Of a stretch of DNA of 64,000 nucleotides, positions 24,689-33,300 are shown one piece after another. Within the stretch, counting starts at the first letter, position 1. Each line of letters opens with the position of its first letter. The translations under genes and the position numbers were made by a program. The DNA lies in assembly GCF_030816195.1 (NCBI RefSeq), contig NZ_JAUSXS010000001.1, forward strand, positions 2,131,501 through 2,195,500, in the 5' to 3' direction. The notes under the pieces are model-generated. The model was not told where the DNA came from, ran no database searches, and saw only the letters and a program-made list of their open reading frames with translations. The stretch comes from Pseudomonas sp. W4I3 (lineage in GTDB: Bacteria > Pseudomonadota > Gammaproteobacteria > Pseudomonadales > Pseudomonadaceae).

Positions 24689-25510
24689 TCAGTAGAACAT
24701 CGAACGTGCTTCGTCCAGCTCAAGACGCAATGTCTCGCTGTAGGGATCAATCCGCAGTTTTTGCATGGCCGGCACCAGGGTCACGTCGACTTTCGCCAAG
24801 GGGTGTTCGGTGTTGTGGTGACAATACAGCACGGCGATCTGCACCAGGTCGATGTAGTCGAGCTGGGCGCTGTCGCGTTCCAGGCTGAGGTACTGGCCCG
24901 GCAGTTTTGCCAGCATTTCAGGGAAGTCCCAGCCACCGAGCAACTTGTCGCCCAAAACCGGGTGAATGCTGTCGATCACGTGGTTGAGGCTGACCGGGTC
25001 GGACAGCAGCTCGTAATGGTCTTCGGCGTAGGTGAGGATCGGCAGCACGCCGATCTGGTGCACCAGGCCGCCCAGAGCCGCCTGGTCCGGCTTGAGATGG
25101 CTGTACCGGCGACACAAGGCATAGCTGACGCCCGCCACCTCCAGACTGCGGCGCCACACATCGCGCATTTTCTGTTCTACCACCTCGGAGCGGGCGTGGA
25201 AGATCTGCTCCATGACCAGGCCGATGGCCAGGTTGCTGCTGTAATTGGTGCCGAGCCGTGTGATGGCTGTGTGCAGGTCGGTGACTTCCTGGGTCGCCCT
25301 CAGCAACGGGCTGTTGACCACTTTGATCAGGCGCGCCGACAGCGCGGTATCGCGACTGATCACTTTACTCAAGTGGCTGATGCTGATTTCCGGGTCTTCG
25401 GCGGCCTGACGAATTTTCAGGGCCACCTCCGGTAATGTCGGCAGAACCAGGTCATCGTTGTCGATGGCCTTCATCAAAGCCTGTTGGACTTTTTCCGCCA
25501 GCTTGTTCAT
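24689..25510 (-). CDS. HDOD domain protein
   Basis: 273 residues. The HDOD domain covers about residues 22-215: LPTLPEVALKIRQAAEDP at its start, SISHLSKVISRDTALSARLIKVVNSP, then LGGLVHQIGVLPIL. HDOD resembles HD phosphohydrolases but lacks the full metal-binding HD pair. These proteins act as signalling scaffolds in stress, motility or c-di-GMP networks. The C-terminal tail (210-273) has no recognised domain. It follows ygfZ on the minus strand with a 37-bp gap and could be co-transcribed with it. Confidence 0.88.
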   Translation of the reverse strand: MNKLAEKVQQALMKAIDNDDLVLPTLPEVALKIRQAAEDPEISISHLSKVISRDTALSARLIKVVNSPLLRATQEVTDLHTAITRLGTNYSSNLAIGLVMEQIFHARSEVVEQKMRDVWRRSLEVAGVSYALCRRYSHLKPDQAALGGLVHQIGVLPILTYAEDHYELLSDPVSLNHVIDSIHPVLGDKLLGGWDFPEMLAKLPGQYLSLERDSAQLDYIDLVQIAVLYCHHNTEHPLAKVDVTLVPAMQKLRIDPYSETLRLELDEARSMFY

Positions 25511-25547
25511 TCATGCTCTCTAGGGGTGCTACAAAAAAGTGCGGCGG

Positions 25548-26490
25548 TTAACGCTGGATCTCGCGGTCACGATCCAACGGGTAGGGCAGGTCGAGCATTT
25601 GCAGGCCGGGGCCTTCCAGGCTGCCCAGGCGCACGTCGCCATGGTCGGCAGCTTCGGCTTGCAACACGGCGAGAAGTTCAATGGACTGGTCGGCTTTTGC
25701 CGCAATGACCACTTCGCCGACCGAACTGTTATGGCTGGGGGAAAACAGCGCGGTGCCCGGTTCGGGTAGCTCGGCGGCTGCCAGGCTCAGGCGGTAGAGT
25801 CGGCGTTTGAGCTTGCCCAGGTACTGCATGCGCGCAACGATTTCCTGGCCGGTGTAGCAGCCTTTCTTGAAGCTGACACCGCCCACGGCTTGCAGGTTGA
25901 GCATCTGCGGGATGAACAGTTCGCGGGTCTGTGGCATCACCTGACCGATGCCGGCGCGGATTTGCGCCCAGCAGCCATTCGTTCAGATCGGCTTGCGGCA
26001 GGGTTGCCGCTAATTGGTTGCGCAGTTGGTCGGCCTGTTCGGCGGGCGCCCAGAGTTCGGCGCGGCCAGGCGATACGCGGATGGCGATCAGCGCCTCGGT
26101 GCGCGCTACGCTGTCAGTCTCGACCGGTAACGCCAGGCCAAGCGCGGACAGGGCCTGGTCGGCATTTGCCAGGCCGAAACGCACCCAGGCGGCGCTTTCG
26201 TCGGTGAGTTTGGATTTGGAGAACACTGCGTATTTCTTCAGGTCCGCCAGTTGCGGTTCGAGCAGTTCGCTGGCCATGGCCAGCAACACGCCGTCACCTT
26301 GTAACAGGATGCGAAAACTCGACTGCATCCGGCCTTTTTGCGTGCAGCGCGCGCCCAGGCTGGCCTGGGTGTCACTCAGGTAATTGAGGTTGCAGGTCAG
26401 TTGGCCCTGCAGGAACTTGGCAGCGTCAGCGCCGCGGACGGCAAGAACGCCTTCATGGGTCAGTGGGCAGAAAAAAGCAGAGTCGGCCAT
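25548..26490 (-). CDS. ygfZ: tRNA-modifying/Fe-S repair protein YgfZ, interrupted by a frameshift
   Basis: Folate-binding YgfZ family, 313 residues when one extra base is ignored. The N-terminal half has the aminomethyltransferase-like start [29 protein letters not shown]; the C-terminal half begins near [17 protein letters not shown] and carries the signature [18 protein letters not shown] with the conserved Cys. The frame breaks around 25970 because CTGGCGC is written CTGGGCGC on the coding strand; restoring it gives [14 protein letters not shown]. YgfZ supports repair of oxidised Fe-S clusters with tetrahydrofolate. It is divergent from sdhE. Probably a consensus error. Confidence 0.87.
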
Positions 26491-26630
26491 GGGTCATCGC
26501 AGGTTAAAAAGTCATAGGTGCATCATAGAGGGGCGCCCGGCAAATGCATAGTTTCCATGGGGCGCGACCAAAGCCGACTGTTCCGGTGCCGTCGTGCCTG
26601 TATACTCGCGCTCTATTTGAGGAGCGCTCC

Positions 26631-26885
26631 ATGGTCGAAGATGTAGAAATCAATCGCCTCTACTGGCACAGCCGTCGCGGCATGCTGGAATTGGACGTGT
26701 TGCTGGTGCCTTTCACCAAAGAAGTCTACGCGACGCTCAACAAGGTCGATCGCGACCTTTACGTACGGCTGCTGGAATGCGAAGACCAGGACATGTTCGG
26801 CTGGTTCATGGAGCGCGCCGAATCGGAAGACCCGGAACTGCAGCGCATGGTTCGGATGATCCTGGATCGTGTCCAGCCCAAGTAA
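26631..26885 (+). CDS. sdhE: FAD assembly factor SdhE
   Basis: 84 residues with the RGMLE (RGxxE) motif at residues 16-20 that is required for covalent attachment of FAD to succinate dehydrogenase. [13 protein letters not shown] is the second family block. It was once called CptB or YgfY antitoxin. The ATG at 26631 follows a GAGGAGC site; a good -10 (TATACT at 26601) lies upstream. It overlaps ygfX by 17 bp and is transcribed with it. Confidence 0.94.
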   Translation: MVEDVEINRLYWHSRRGMLELDVLLVPFTKEVYATLNKVDRDLYVRLLECEDQDMFGWFMERAESEDPELQRMVRMILDRVQPK

Positions 26886-27315
26886 CCGTTTCGAATGCCG
26901 CTGGCAGGCCTCCCGGCTGTTGCTGGCGGCGTATCTGTTTGCCCAGCTGTTCGCGTTGGGTGCCTGCCTGGCTGTCGACCTTCCTTTCGCCTCCCTGGGC
27001 ATGCTGGTGTGCGTGGCCCATGCCGCCTGGGTGTTGCCGCGGCATGTCCTGCTGACTCACCGCTCGTCGGTGCAGGGCCTGCGCCGCGACGATGACGGCT
27101 GGCAATTGTTCAGCGCCGAACGCGGCTGGCACAGCGTGCAGTTACGGCCCGACAGCCTGGCGCTACCGCTGGTGGTAGTGCTGCGTTATCGCGTGCAGGG
27201 TGAGCGCTGGGTGCGCTCGACATGCATGCCCCGCGATGCGCAGACCGCCGATATGCACCGGCGCCTGCGCGTACGCTTGAAGTTCAGTCGCCGTAGGTGG
27301 CTGGCACCAGAATAG
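26869..27315 (+). CDS. ygfX: YgfX/CptA-type membrane protein
   Basis: 148 residues from a GTG at 26869 that lies inside the end of sdhE. Two membrane helices (about 15-60) with a very short turn are followed by a cytoplasmic beta-rich domain ([21 protein letters not shown]). This is the YgfX family, proposed as a toxin affecting cytoskeletal proteins or as an SdhE partner. Its last 32 bp overlap the convergent nadB gene, so transcripts from the two strands would be antisense at their ends. Confidence 0.85.
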   Translation: MSSPSNRFECRWQASRLLLAAYLFAQLFALGACLAVDLPFASLGMLVCVAHAAWVLPRHVLLTHRSSVQGLRRDDDGWQLFSAERGWHSVQLRPDSLALPLVVVLRYRVQGERWVRSTCMPRDAQTADMHRRLRVRLKFSRRRWLAPE

Positions 27316-28900
27316 TGTCGCGGGCCTCGGGCAGCATCTGCGGGTAGTCGAGGGTGTAATGCAGGCCGCGGCTTTCCTTGCGCTCCATGGCCGAGCGAAT
27401 CATCAGCTCGGCGACTTGAGCCAGGTTGCGCAGTTCGATCAGGTCGCGGCTGACTTTATAGTTGCTGTAAAACTCGTCGATTTCATCCAGCAGCAAACGC
27501 ACCCGGTGCTGTGCCCGTTGCAGGCGCTTGTTGGTGCGCACGATTCCCACGTAGTCCCACATGAAACGCCGCAGCTCGTCCCAGTTGTGCGCGATGATCA
27601 CGTCTTCGTCCGAATCCGTCACCTGGCTGGCATCCCAGCGCGGCAGGGCGGCCGGCACCGGGACGCGCGGCAATTGTTCAAGGATGTCCGCCGCCGCGGA
27701 ACGCGCGTACACAAAGCATTCGAGCAACGAGTTGCTGGCCATGCGATTGGCGCCGTGCAGGCCGGTGAAGCTGGTTTCGCCGATGGCGTACAGGCCGGGC
27801 ACGTCGGTGCGGCCATGCTGGTCGACCATCACGCCGCCGCAGGTGTAATGCGCGGCGGGCACCACCGGGATCGGGCCTTTGGTGATGTCGATGTTGAAGG
27901 TCAGGCAGCGTTCGTAGACGGTGGGGAAGTGCGTCTTGATGAAGGCTTCCGGTTTGTGGCTGATGTCCAGGTAGACGCAGTCGATGCCCAGGCGTTTCAT
28001 TTCATGGTCAATGGCGCGGGCGACGATGTCGCGCGGCGCCAGTTCTGCGCGTGGGTCGAAGCGTTGCATGAAGCGTTCGCCGTTGGGCAACTTCAGGTGC
28101 GCGCCTTCACCGCGCAGGGCCTCGGTGATGAGGAAACTCTTGGCTTGGGGGTGATACAGGCAAGTGGGGTGAAACTGGTTGAATTCCAGGTTCGCCACTC
28201 GGCAGCCCGAGCGCCAGGCCATGGCAATGCCGTCACCGCAGGCGCCGTCGGGGTTGCTGGTATAGAGGTAGACCTTGGCTGCCCCACCGGAGGCGAGAAT
28301 GGTGAAGCGTGCGCCGTAGGTGTCGACTTCGCCGCTGGTGCGGTTGAGCACGTAGGCGCCGAGGCAGCGCTCACCGCTGAGGCCCAGGCGCTTTTCGGTG
28401 ATCAGGTCAACGGCCACGCGTTGCTCCAATAACTCGATGTTGGGGCGTTGGCGGGCCTGGTCGAGCAAGGTCTTGAAGATCGCGGCGCCGGTGGCGTCGG
28501 CGGCATGGATGATACGGCGGTGGCTATGGCCGCCTTCGCGGGTCAGGTGAAACTCGAAACCGCCATCGTCGTTGCCTGAATGCTCGTCGCGTGTGAAAGG
28601 CACCCCCTGGTCGATCAGCCATTGGATGGCTTCGCGGCTATGCTCGACCGTGAAGCGCACCGCGTCCTCATTGCACAGGCCACCGCCGGCATTGAGGGTG
28701 TCTTCGACATGGGACTGTACGGTGTCGGTGTCGTCCAGCACGGCAGCGACGCCGCCCTGGGCCCAGAATGTAGAACCGTTGGCCAGGTCGCCTTTGCTCA
28801 GTACGGCAATACGCAAGTGGCTGGGGAGGGTCAGTGCCAGGCTCAAGCCGGCGGCGCCGCTGCCGATCACCAGAACATCGTGTTGAAACTGTTGGCTCAT
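27284..28900 (-). CDS. nadB: L-aspartate oxidase
   Basis: 538 residues, full length. FAD-binding [14 protein letters not shown] at 13-26; substrate and FAD loop [29 protein letters not shown] near 140; HPTCLYHP; and the C-terminal helical domain characteristic of the SDH/fumarate reductase flavoprotein family. It oxidises L-aspartate to iminoaspartate, the first step of NAD synthesis with NadA. It is divergent from algU across 461 bp. Confidence 0.96.
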   Translation of the reverse strand: MSQQFQHDVLVIGSGAAGLSLALTLPSHLRIAVLSKGDLANGSTFWAQGGVAAVLDDTDTVQSHVEDTLNAGGGLCNEDAVRFTVEHSREAIQWLIDQGVPFTRDEHSGNDDGGFEFHLTREGGHSHRRIIHAADATGAAIFKTLLDQARQRPNIELLEQRVAVDLITEKRLGLSGERCLGAYVLNRTSGEVDTYGARFTILASGGAAKVYLYTSNPDGACGDGIAMAWRSGCRVANLEFNQFHPTCLYHPQAKSFLITEALRGEGAHLKLPNGERFMQRFDPRAELAPRDIVARAIDHEMKRLGIDCVYLDISHKPEAFIKTHFPTVYERCLTFNIDITKGPIPVVPAAHYTCGGVMVDQHGRTDVPGLYAIGETSFTGLHGANRMASNSLLECFVYARSAAADILEQLPRVPVPAALPRWDASQVTDSDEDVIIAHNWDELRRFMWDYVGIVRTNKRLQRAQHRVRLLLDEIDEFYSNYKVSRDLIELRNLAQVAELMIRSAMERKESRGLHYTLDYPQMLPEARDTILVPATYGD

Positions 28901-29081
28901 TGAATGGATTCCGCAAAAAGCGATCCGAAGAGGAGGCGCAAGCAGGACGCCTGGATCGGCGAATCAAAGGGGCACACGGGCCACTAGTATATAGAGGGGT
29001 GGAGCGGCACAATAGCCAGGCATTCGTGGCATTGTGAGATTACGGTGCACAGCTTTGGTTAAACAGCCAGTCAGCGAGCGG

Positions 29082-29109
29082 GAACTTTTTGCATAAGCCC
29101 CGACTCAAT
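29082..29109 (+). promoter_or_regulatory. Distal AlgU (sigma-22)-type promoter
   Basis: GAACTT at 29082-29087, 17-bp spacer, TCAAT at 29105-29109. The -35 is an exact match to the AlgU/RpoE consensus GAACTT and the -10 resembles TCAAA/TCTGA. It lies about 250 bp upstream of algU; P. aeruginosa algU is likewise served by several promoters, at least two of them AlgU-dependent. Confidence 0.55.
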
Positions 29110-29275
29110 AGCAGGTTGCCCGAAAGCTGGGAAAACGTTGAGTTTATTGGCCCGTCGGGAGCATTGGACGCGTCAGAAGACCGGCGACAAGATTATTCGC
29201 GCAGCCGGCGTTGCCTGAGCTGCGTTTTTCGTGTGTGCCAAATCAGTGCGTGCCGGAAACTTGCTTGAAGGGGGA

Positions 29276-29302
29276 GAACTTTTGCGAAAAGCCCGAGTCT
29301 AT
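29276..29302 (+). promoter_or_regulatory. Proximal AlgU (sigma-22)-type promoter
   Basis: GAACTT at 29276-29281, 16-bp spacer, TCTAT at 29298-29302, about 60 bp upstream of the algU start. It fits the autoregulated algU promoter. The GAACTTTTTGC/GAACTTTTGCG cores of the two promoters also resemble each other beyond the -35, suggesting a local duplication. Confidence 0.65.
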
Positions 29303-29361
29303 GTTTGCAAGCCTGATCGTTTAGTTATGCAAGCCTCCTTCGAGCACAACGAGGAGTGTTC

Positions 29362-29943
29362 ATGCTAACCCAGGAAGAGGATCAGCAGCTGGTCGAGCGC
29401 GTACAACGCGGCGACAAGCGAGCATTTGATCTGCTAGTGCTGAAATATCAGCACAAAATTCTCGGGTTGATCGTGCGGTTTGTGCACGACACCCATGAAG
29501 CGCAGGACGTTGCACAGGAAGCCTTTATCAAGGCTTACCGTGCACTGGGCAATTTTCGCGGTGACAGTGCGTTTTATACGTGGCTGTACCGCATCGCCAT
29601 CAACACGGCGAAGAACTATCTGGTGTCTCGCGGCCGCCGCCCACCAGACAGTGATGTCAGTTCAGAAGATGCTGAATTCTACGATGGTGATCACGGCCTC
29701 AAAGATCTCGAGTCGCCGGAGCGAGCATTGCTGCGCGACGAAATCGAGGGAACCGTTCATCGAACAATTCAGCAACTGCCAGAAGATTTACGTACGGCGT
29801 TAACTTTACGTGAATTCGATGGTCTGAGTTATGAAGACATTGCGAGCGTCATGCAATGTCCGGTGGGGACTGTAAGGTCACGGATTTTCCGGGCCCGGGA
29901 AGCCATCGACAAAGCCTTGCAACCGTTGTTGCAGGAAAACTAA
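29362..29943 (+). CDS. algU: RNA polymerase sigma factor AlgU (sigma-22/RpoE)
   Basis: 193 residues. Region 2 (FDLLVLKYQHKILGLIVRFV, DVAQEAFIKAYRALGNFRGDSAFYTWLYRIAIN) and region 4 (LPEDLRTALTLREFDGLSYEDIASVMQCPVGTVRSRIFRAR) are those of AlgU/RpoE. It directs envelope-stress and alginate genes and is held by MucA. The ATG at 29362 after GAGGAG is used. It heads algU-mucA-mucB-mucD and has two upstream promoters of its own class. Confidence 0.98.
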   Translation: MLTQEEDQQLVERVQRGDKRAFDLLVLKYQHKILGLIVRFVHDTHEAQDVAQEAFIKAYRALGNFRGDSAFYTWLYRIAINTAKNYLVSRGRRPPDSDVSSEDAEFYDGDHGLKDLESPERALLRDEIEGTVHRTIQQLPEDLRTALTLREFDGLSYEDIASVMQCPVGTVRSRIFRAREAIDKALQPLLQEN

Positions 29944-29975
29944 AGACAGCGGCGACAGCCAAGAGAGGAACCGCC

Positions 29976-30563
29976 ATGAGTCGTGATGCCCTGCAGGAAT
30001 CGCTGTCCGCAGTGATGGATAACGAAGCGGATGAACTGGAACTTCGTCGAGTGCTCAACGCATTTGATGATGCCGAAACCCGTGATACCTGGTCTCGTTA
30101 CCAAGTCGCTCGGGCGGTGATGCACAAGGATCTTCTAATCCCTCGTCTGGATATTGCTGCGGCCGTTTCTGCCGCGCTGGCCGATGAAGCCGTTCCGGCA
30201 AAAGCTGCTCGTGGTCCATGGCGTAGCCTGGGTCGTCTGGCAGTCGCTGCTTCGGTGACCGTCGCCGTACTGGCAGGTGTTCGTCTGTACAACCAGGACG
30301 AAATTGCGGGTGCCGAACTGGCCCAGCAGACTCAGCAACCGGTCATGGCCGGTCCGCAGGTCAAAGGCCCGGCTGTACTGGCTGGCTACAAGGAAAGCTC
30401 TGATACCGCTGGCCCTATGGCTAACGGTGTACTCCAAGGGCAATCCGGATGGCAGGATCAGCGTCTACCAGGCTACCTGCGCCAACACGCACAGGAAGCG
30501 GCCGGGAAGAATGCTGAAAGTGCTCTGCCATACGCTCGCGCAGCAAGCCTGGAAAACCGCTGA
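29976..30563 (+). CDS. mucA: Anti-sigma factor MucA
   Basis: 195 residues. The N-terminal cytoplasmic AlgU-binding domain (1-80: ALQESLSAVMDNEADELELRRVL) is followed by one membrane helix (about 88-106: LGRLAVAASVTVAVLAGVRLY) and a periplasmic tail with Gln/Ala-rich sequence. Regulated proteolysis from the periplasmic side releases AlgU. The ATG at 29976 follows AGAGGAA, 32 bp after algU. The frame is intact; there is no mucoid-type truncation. Confidence 0.96.
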   Translation: MSRDALQESLSAVMDNEADELELRRVLNAFDDAETRDTWSRYQVARAVMHKDLLIPRLDIAAAVSAALADEAVPAKAARGPWRSLGRLAVAASVTVAVLAGVRLYNQDEIAGAELAQQTQQPVMAGPQVKGPAVLAGYKESSDTAGPMANGVLQGQSGWQDQRLPGYLRQHAQEAAGKNAESALPYARAASLENR

Positions 30564-30579
30564 ACCGCTAAGGAGCCCT

Positions 30580-31541
30580 ATGCGCGCCATACCGCTCCTT
30601 ACGCTTTTGCTCAGTAGTTGGTTTGCAGTACCCGCCCATGCCGATGACGCCCAAGACTGGCTGATTCGACTTGGGCGTGCAGAGCAGCAGCAAAGCTTTC
30701 AAGGTACGTTCATCTACGAGCGTAACGGTAGTTTTTCTACCCATGACATCTGGCAACGTGTCCAGAATGGACAGGTTCGCGAGCGGCTATTGCAGCTTGA
30801 TGGCTCTGCTCAGGAAGTCGTGCGAGTAGACGGTAATACCCAATGTGTAAGCGGCACTCTTGTGGCCGGCATGGGAAACTCCCGTGACACTGCTTCACGT
30901 TCGCTGGACCCGCAAAAACTCAATCAATTCTATGACTTGGCCATCATTGGCAAATCTCGCGTGGCCGGTCGTAATGCGGTGATTGTTTCGATTACCCCGC
31001 GTGACCATTACCGTTATGGTTTCGAACTCCACCTGGATCGTGAGACGGCATTACCGCTCAAGTCGTTGCTACTCAGCGAGCAGGGTCAACTGCTGGAGCG
31101 CTTTCAATTCGTTCGATTGAATACGTCCGCAATTCCCTCTGATCGCGATTTGCAGCCCAGTGGTGAATGCACGCCGGTTGCGGTTGGCCGCGGCAAGGCA
31201 GCGCAAGCAACCGCTTCCAATGCGTGGCACCTGGATTGGTTGCCCCCTGGCTTTGAGCTGACCAACAGTACATCTCGCAAAGATCTACAGACCAAGTCCA
31301 CCATCGACAGCTTGATGTATGACGATGGGCTCGCACATTTCTCGATATTTCTTGAATCGACCGAAGGCGCAAGCGTGCCGGAGACCCGCACTCAGCTTGG
31401 ACCTACGGTTGCGGTGTCTCGGCACCTGAATACGGTGGACGGCGAAATGATGGTAACCGTAGTGGGGGGGAAATCCCAATCGGCACTGCCGAGCGCATCG
31501 CGTTGTCGGTTCGCGGTGAAAAGAACGCAGCCAAGCCGTGA
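30580..31541 (+). CDS. mucB: Periplasmic regulator MucB (RseB), 3' end shifted by a G-tract length change
   Basis: 319 residues in the restored frame. Signal peptide at 1-22 (AVPAHA|DDA), N-terminal lipid-binding MucB/RseB domain (FQGTFIYERNGSFSTHDIW) and C-terminal domain (WHLDWLPPGFELT). MucB binds the periplasmic tail of MucA and shields it from AlgW. Near the end, MVTVVG should continue EIPIGTAERIALSVRGEKNAAKP and stop at 31541. Instead the seven-G tract at 31464-31470 (five expected) shifts the frame so that the last 24 or so residues are replaced. Sequencing error or slippage are both possible. Confidence 0.9.
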
Positions 31542-31565
31542 GTCGTTAATCCAGTGTTCATCCTG

Positions 31566-31599
31566 ATGTTGCACGCTGCGCCATGTTGCACGCTGCGCC
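31566..31599 (+). repeat. Tandem duplication of a 17-bp sequence
   Basis: ATGTTGCACGCTGCGCC is present twice in direct succession in the 252-bp gap between mucB and mucD. No mucC gene is present in this gap. It is probably a neutral local duplication. Confidence 0.8.
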
Positions 31600-31793
31600 C
31601 ATGTCAGAGCGCGTACCGAGAGCATGAAATGTCTGGATCAGCATTTTCACTTGCAAAAAATCCGTATGTTTTTTATAGGTCAGGGCTTCTCGGCCCTGGC
31701 CTTGTTTTGTTCGCGGAACATGAAGAGTCGGTCGCGTTTCCGGCGTCTTTTTGAACCCTGTCGCTCAACCCTGCTCGTCGTAACGGGAGCTGT

Positions 31794-33233
31794 ATGTCGA
31801 TACCACGTTTGAAGTCTTACCTATCCATAGTCGCCACGGTGCTGGTGCTGGGTCAGGCCGTGCCCGCGCAAGCGGTCGAGCTGCCTGACTTCACCCAACT
31901 GGTGGAGCAGGCCTCACCTGCGGTGGTGAATATCAGTACCACGCAGAAGTTGCCGGATCGCAAAGTTTCGAACCAGCAGATGCCTGACCTTGAAGGCCTG
32001 CCGCCGATGCTGCGCGAGTTCTTCGAACGAGGCATGCCGCAACCGCGCTCGCCGCGTGGTGGTGGCGGTGGGCAGCGCGAAGCACAGTCTCTGGGTTCCG
32101 GGTTCATCATCTCGCCTGATGGTTATATCCTGACCAACAACCACGTGATTGCCGATGCTGACGAGATCCTCGTGCGCCTGGCCGATCGCAGTGAGTTGAA
32201 AGCCAAGCTGGTCGGCACCGACCCACGTTCCGACGTGGCCTTGCTGAAAATCGAAGGCAAAGACTTGCCGGTGCTCAAGCTGGGCAAGTCCCAGGACCTG
32301 AAAGCGGGCCAATGGGTGGTGGCGATCGGTTCGCCGTTCGGGTTTGACCATACCGTCACCCAAGGCATCGTCAGCGCCATTGGCCGCAGCCTGCCCAATG
32401 AAAACTATGTGCCGTTCATCCAGACCGACGTGCCGATCAACCCGGGCAACTCCGGTGGTCCGTTGTTCAACCTGGCGGGCGAAGTGGTAGGGATCAACTC
32501 GCAGATCTACACCCGTTCCGGTGGTTTTATGGGGGTGTCTTTCGCGATTCCGATCGACGTGGCCATGGACGTCTCCAATCAGCTCAAAGCCGGTGGCAAA
32601 GTGAGTCGCGGTTGGCTGGGCGTGGTGATTCAGGAAGTGAACAAGGATCTTGCAGAGTCTTTCGGTCTCGATAAGCCGGCAGGCGCGCTGGTCGCGCAGA
32701 TCCAGGATGACGGCCCGGCTGCCAAAGGTGGCCTGCAGGTTGGCGACGTGATCCTGAGCATGAACGGCCAGCCGATCATCATGTCGGCCGACTTGCCGCA
32801 TCTGGTAGGCGCGCTCAAGGCCGGCAGCAAAGCCAAGCTGGAAGTGATTCGTGACGGCAAGCGTCAGAATGTCGAACTCACCGTCGGCGCAATCCCGGAA
32901 GAGGGCGCGACCCTGGACGCCCTGGGTAACGCCAAGCCAGGTGCGGAGCGCAGCAGCAACCGCCTGGGCATTGCCGTGGTTGAGCTGACTGCCGAGCAGA
33001 AGAAAACCTACGACCTCAAGAGTGGCGTTGTAATCAAGGAAGTTCAGGACGGCCCAGCCGCGTTGATCGGCCTGCAGCCGGGCGACGTGATCACCCACCT
33101 GAACAACCAGGCAATCGATAACACCAAGGAGTTCACCGACATCGCCAAGGCGTTGCCGAAGAATCGCTCGGTGTCGATGCGCGTGCTGCGTCAAGGGCGT
33201 GCGAGCTTCATCACCTTCAAGCTGGCCGAGTAA
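31794..33233 (+). CDS. mucD: Periplasmic serine protease MucD (DegP/HtrA type)
   Basis: 479 residues. Signal peptide at 1-27 (VPAQA|VEL); trypsin-like domain with triad His117 (LTNNHVI), Asp147 (RSDVALL) and Ser220 (NPGNSGGPL); two PDZ domains (about 275-365 and 390-470). It degrades misfolded envelope proteins and so keeps the AlgU response low. The 252-bp gap from mucB could hold a separate promoter. A strong terminator follows. Confidence 0.96.
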   Translation: MSIPRLKSYLSIVATVLVLGQAVPAQAVELPDFTQLVEQASPAVVNISTTQKLPDRKVSNQQMPDLEGLPPMLREFFERGMPQPRSPRGGGGGQREAQSLGSGFIISPDGYILTNNHVIADADEILVRLADRSELKAKLVGTDPRSDVALLKIEGKDLPVLKLGKSQDLKAGQWVVAIGSPFGFDHTVTQGIVSAIGRSLPNENYVPFIQTDVPINPGNSGGPLFNLAGEVVGINSQIYTRSGGFMGVSFAIPIDVAMDVSNQLKAGGKVSRGWLGVVIQEVNKDLAESFGLDKPAGALVAQIQDDGPAAKGGLQVGDVILSMNGQPIIMSADLPHLVGALKAGSKAKLEVIRDGKRQNVELTVGAIPEEGATLDALGNAKPGAERSSNRLGIAVVELTAEQKKTYDLKSGVVIKEVQDGPAALIGLQPGDVITHLNNQAIDNTKEFTDIAKALPKNRSVSMRVLRQGRASFITFKLAE

Positions 33234-33247
33234 CTTTCCAGCCCAAT

Positions 33248-33288
33248 AAAAAGCCCCGCTATCGGTAAACGATAGCGGGGCTTTTTTG
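33248..33288. terminator. Strong bidirectional terminator after mucD
   Basis: AAAAAGCCCCGCTATCG and CGATAGCGGGGCTTTTTT form a long perfect stem with a short loop and T runs on both strands. It ends the algU-mucD operon and the convergent M48 protease gene. Confidence 0.95.
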
Positions 33289-33300
33289 TGGGCGATGGGT

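Noticed and set aside
27359..28432. 357-codon plus-strand open frame
   Set aside because: Exact antisense of nadB, whose full-length family match is unambiguous.
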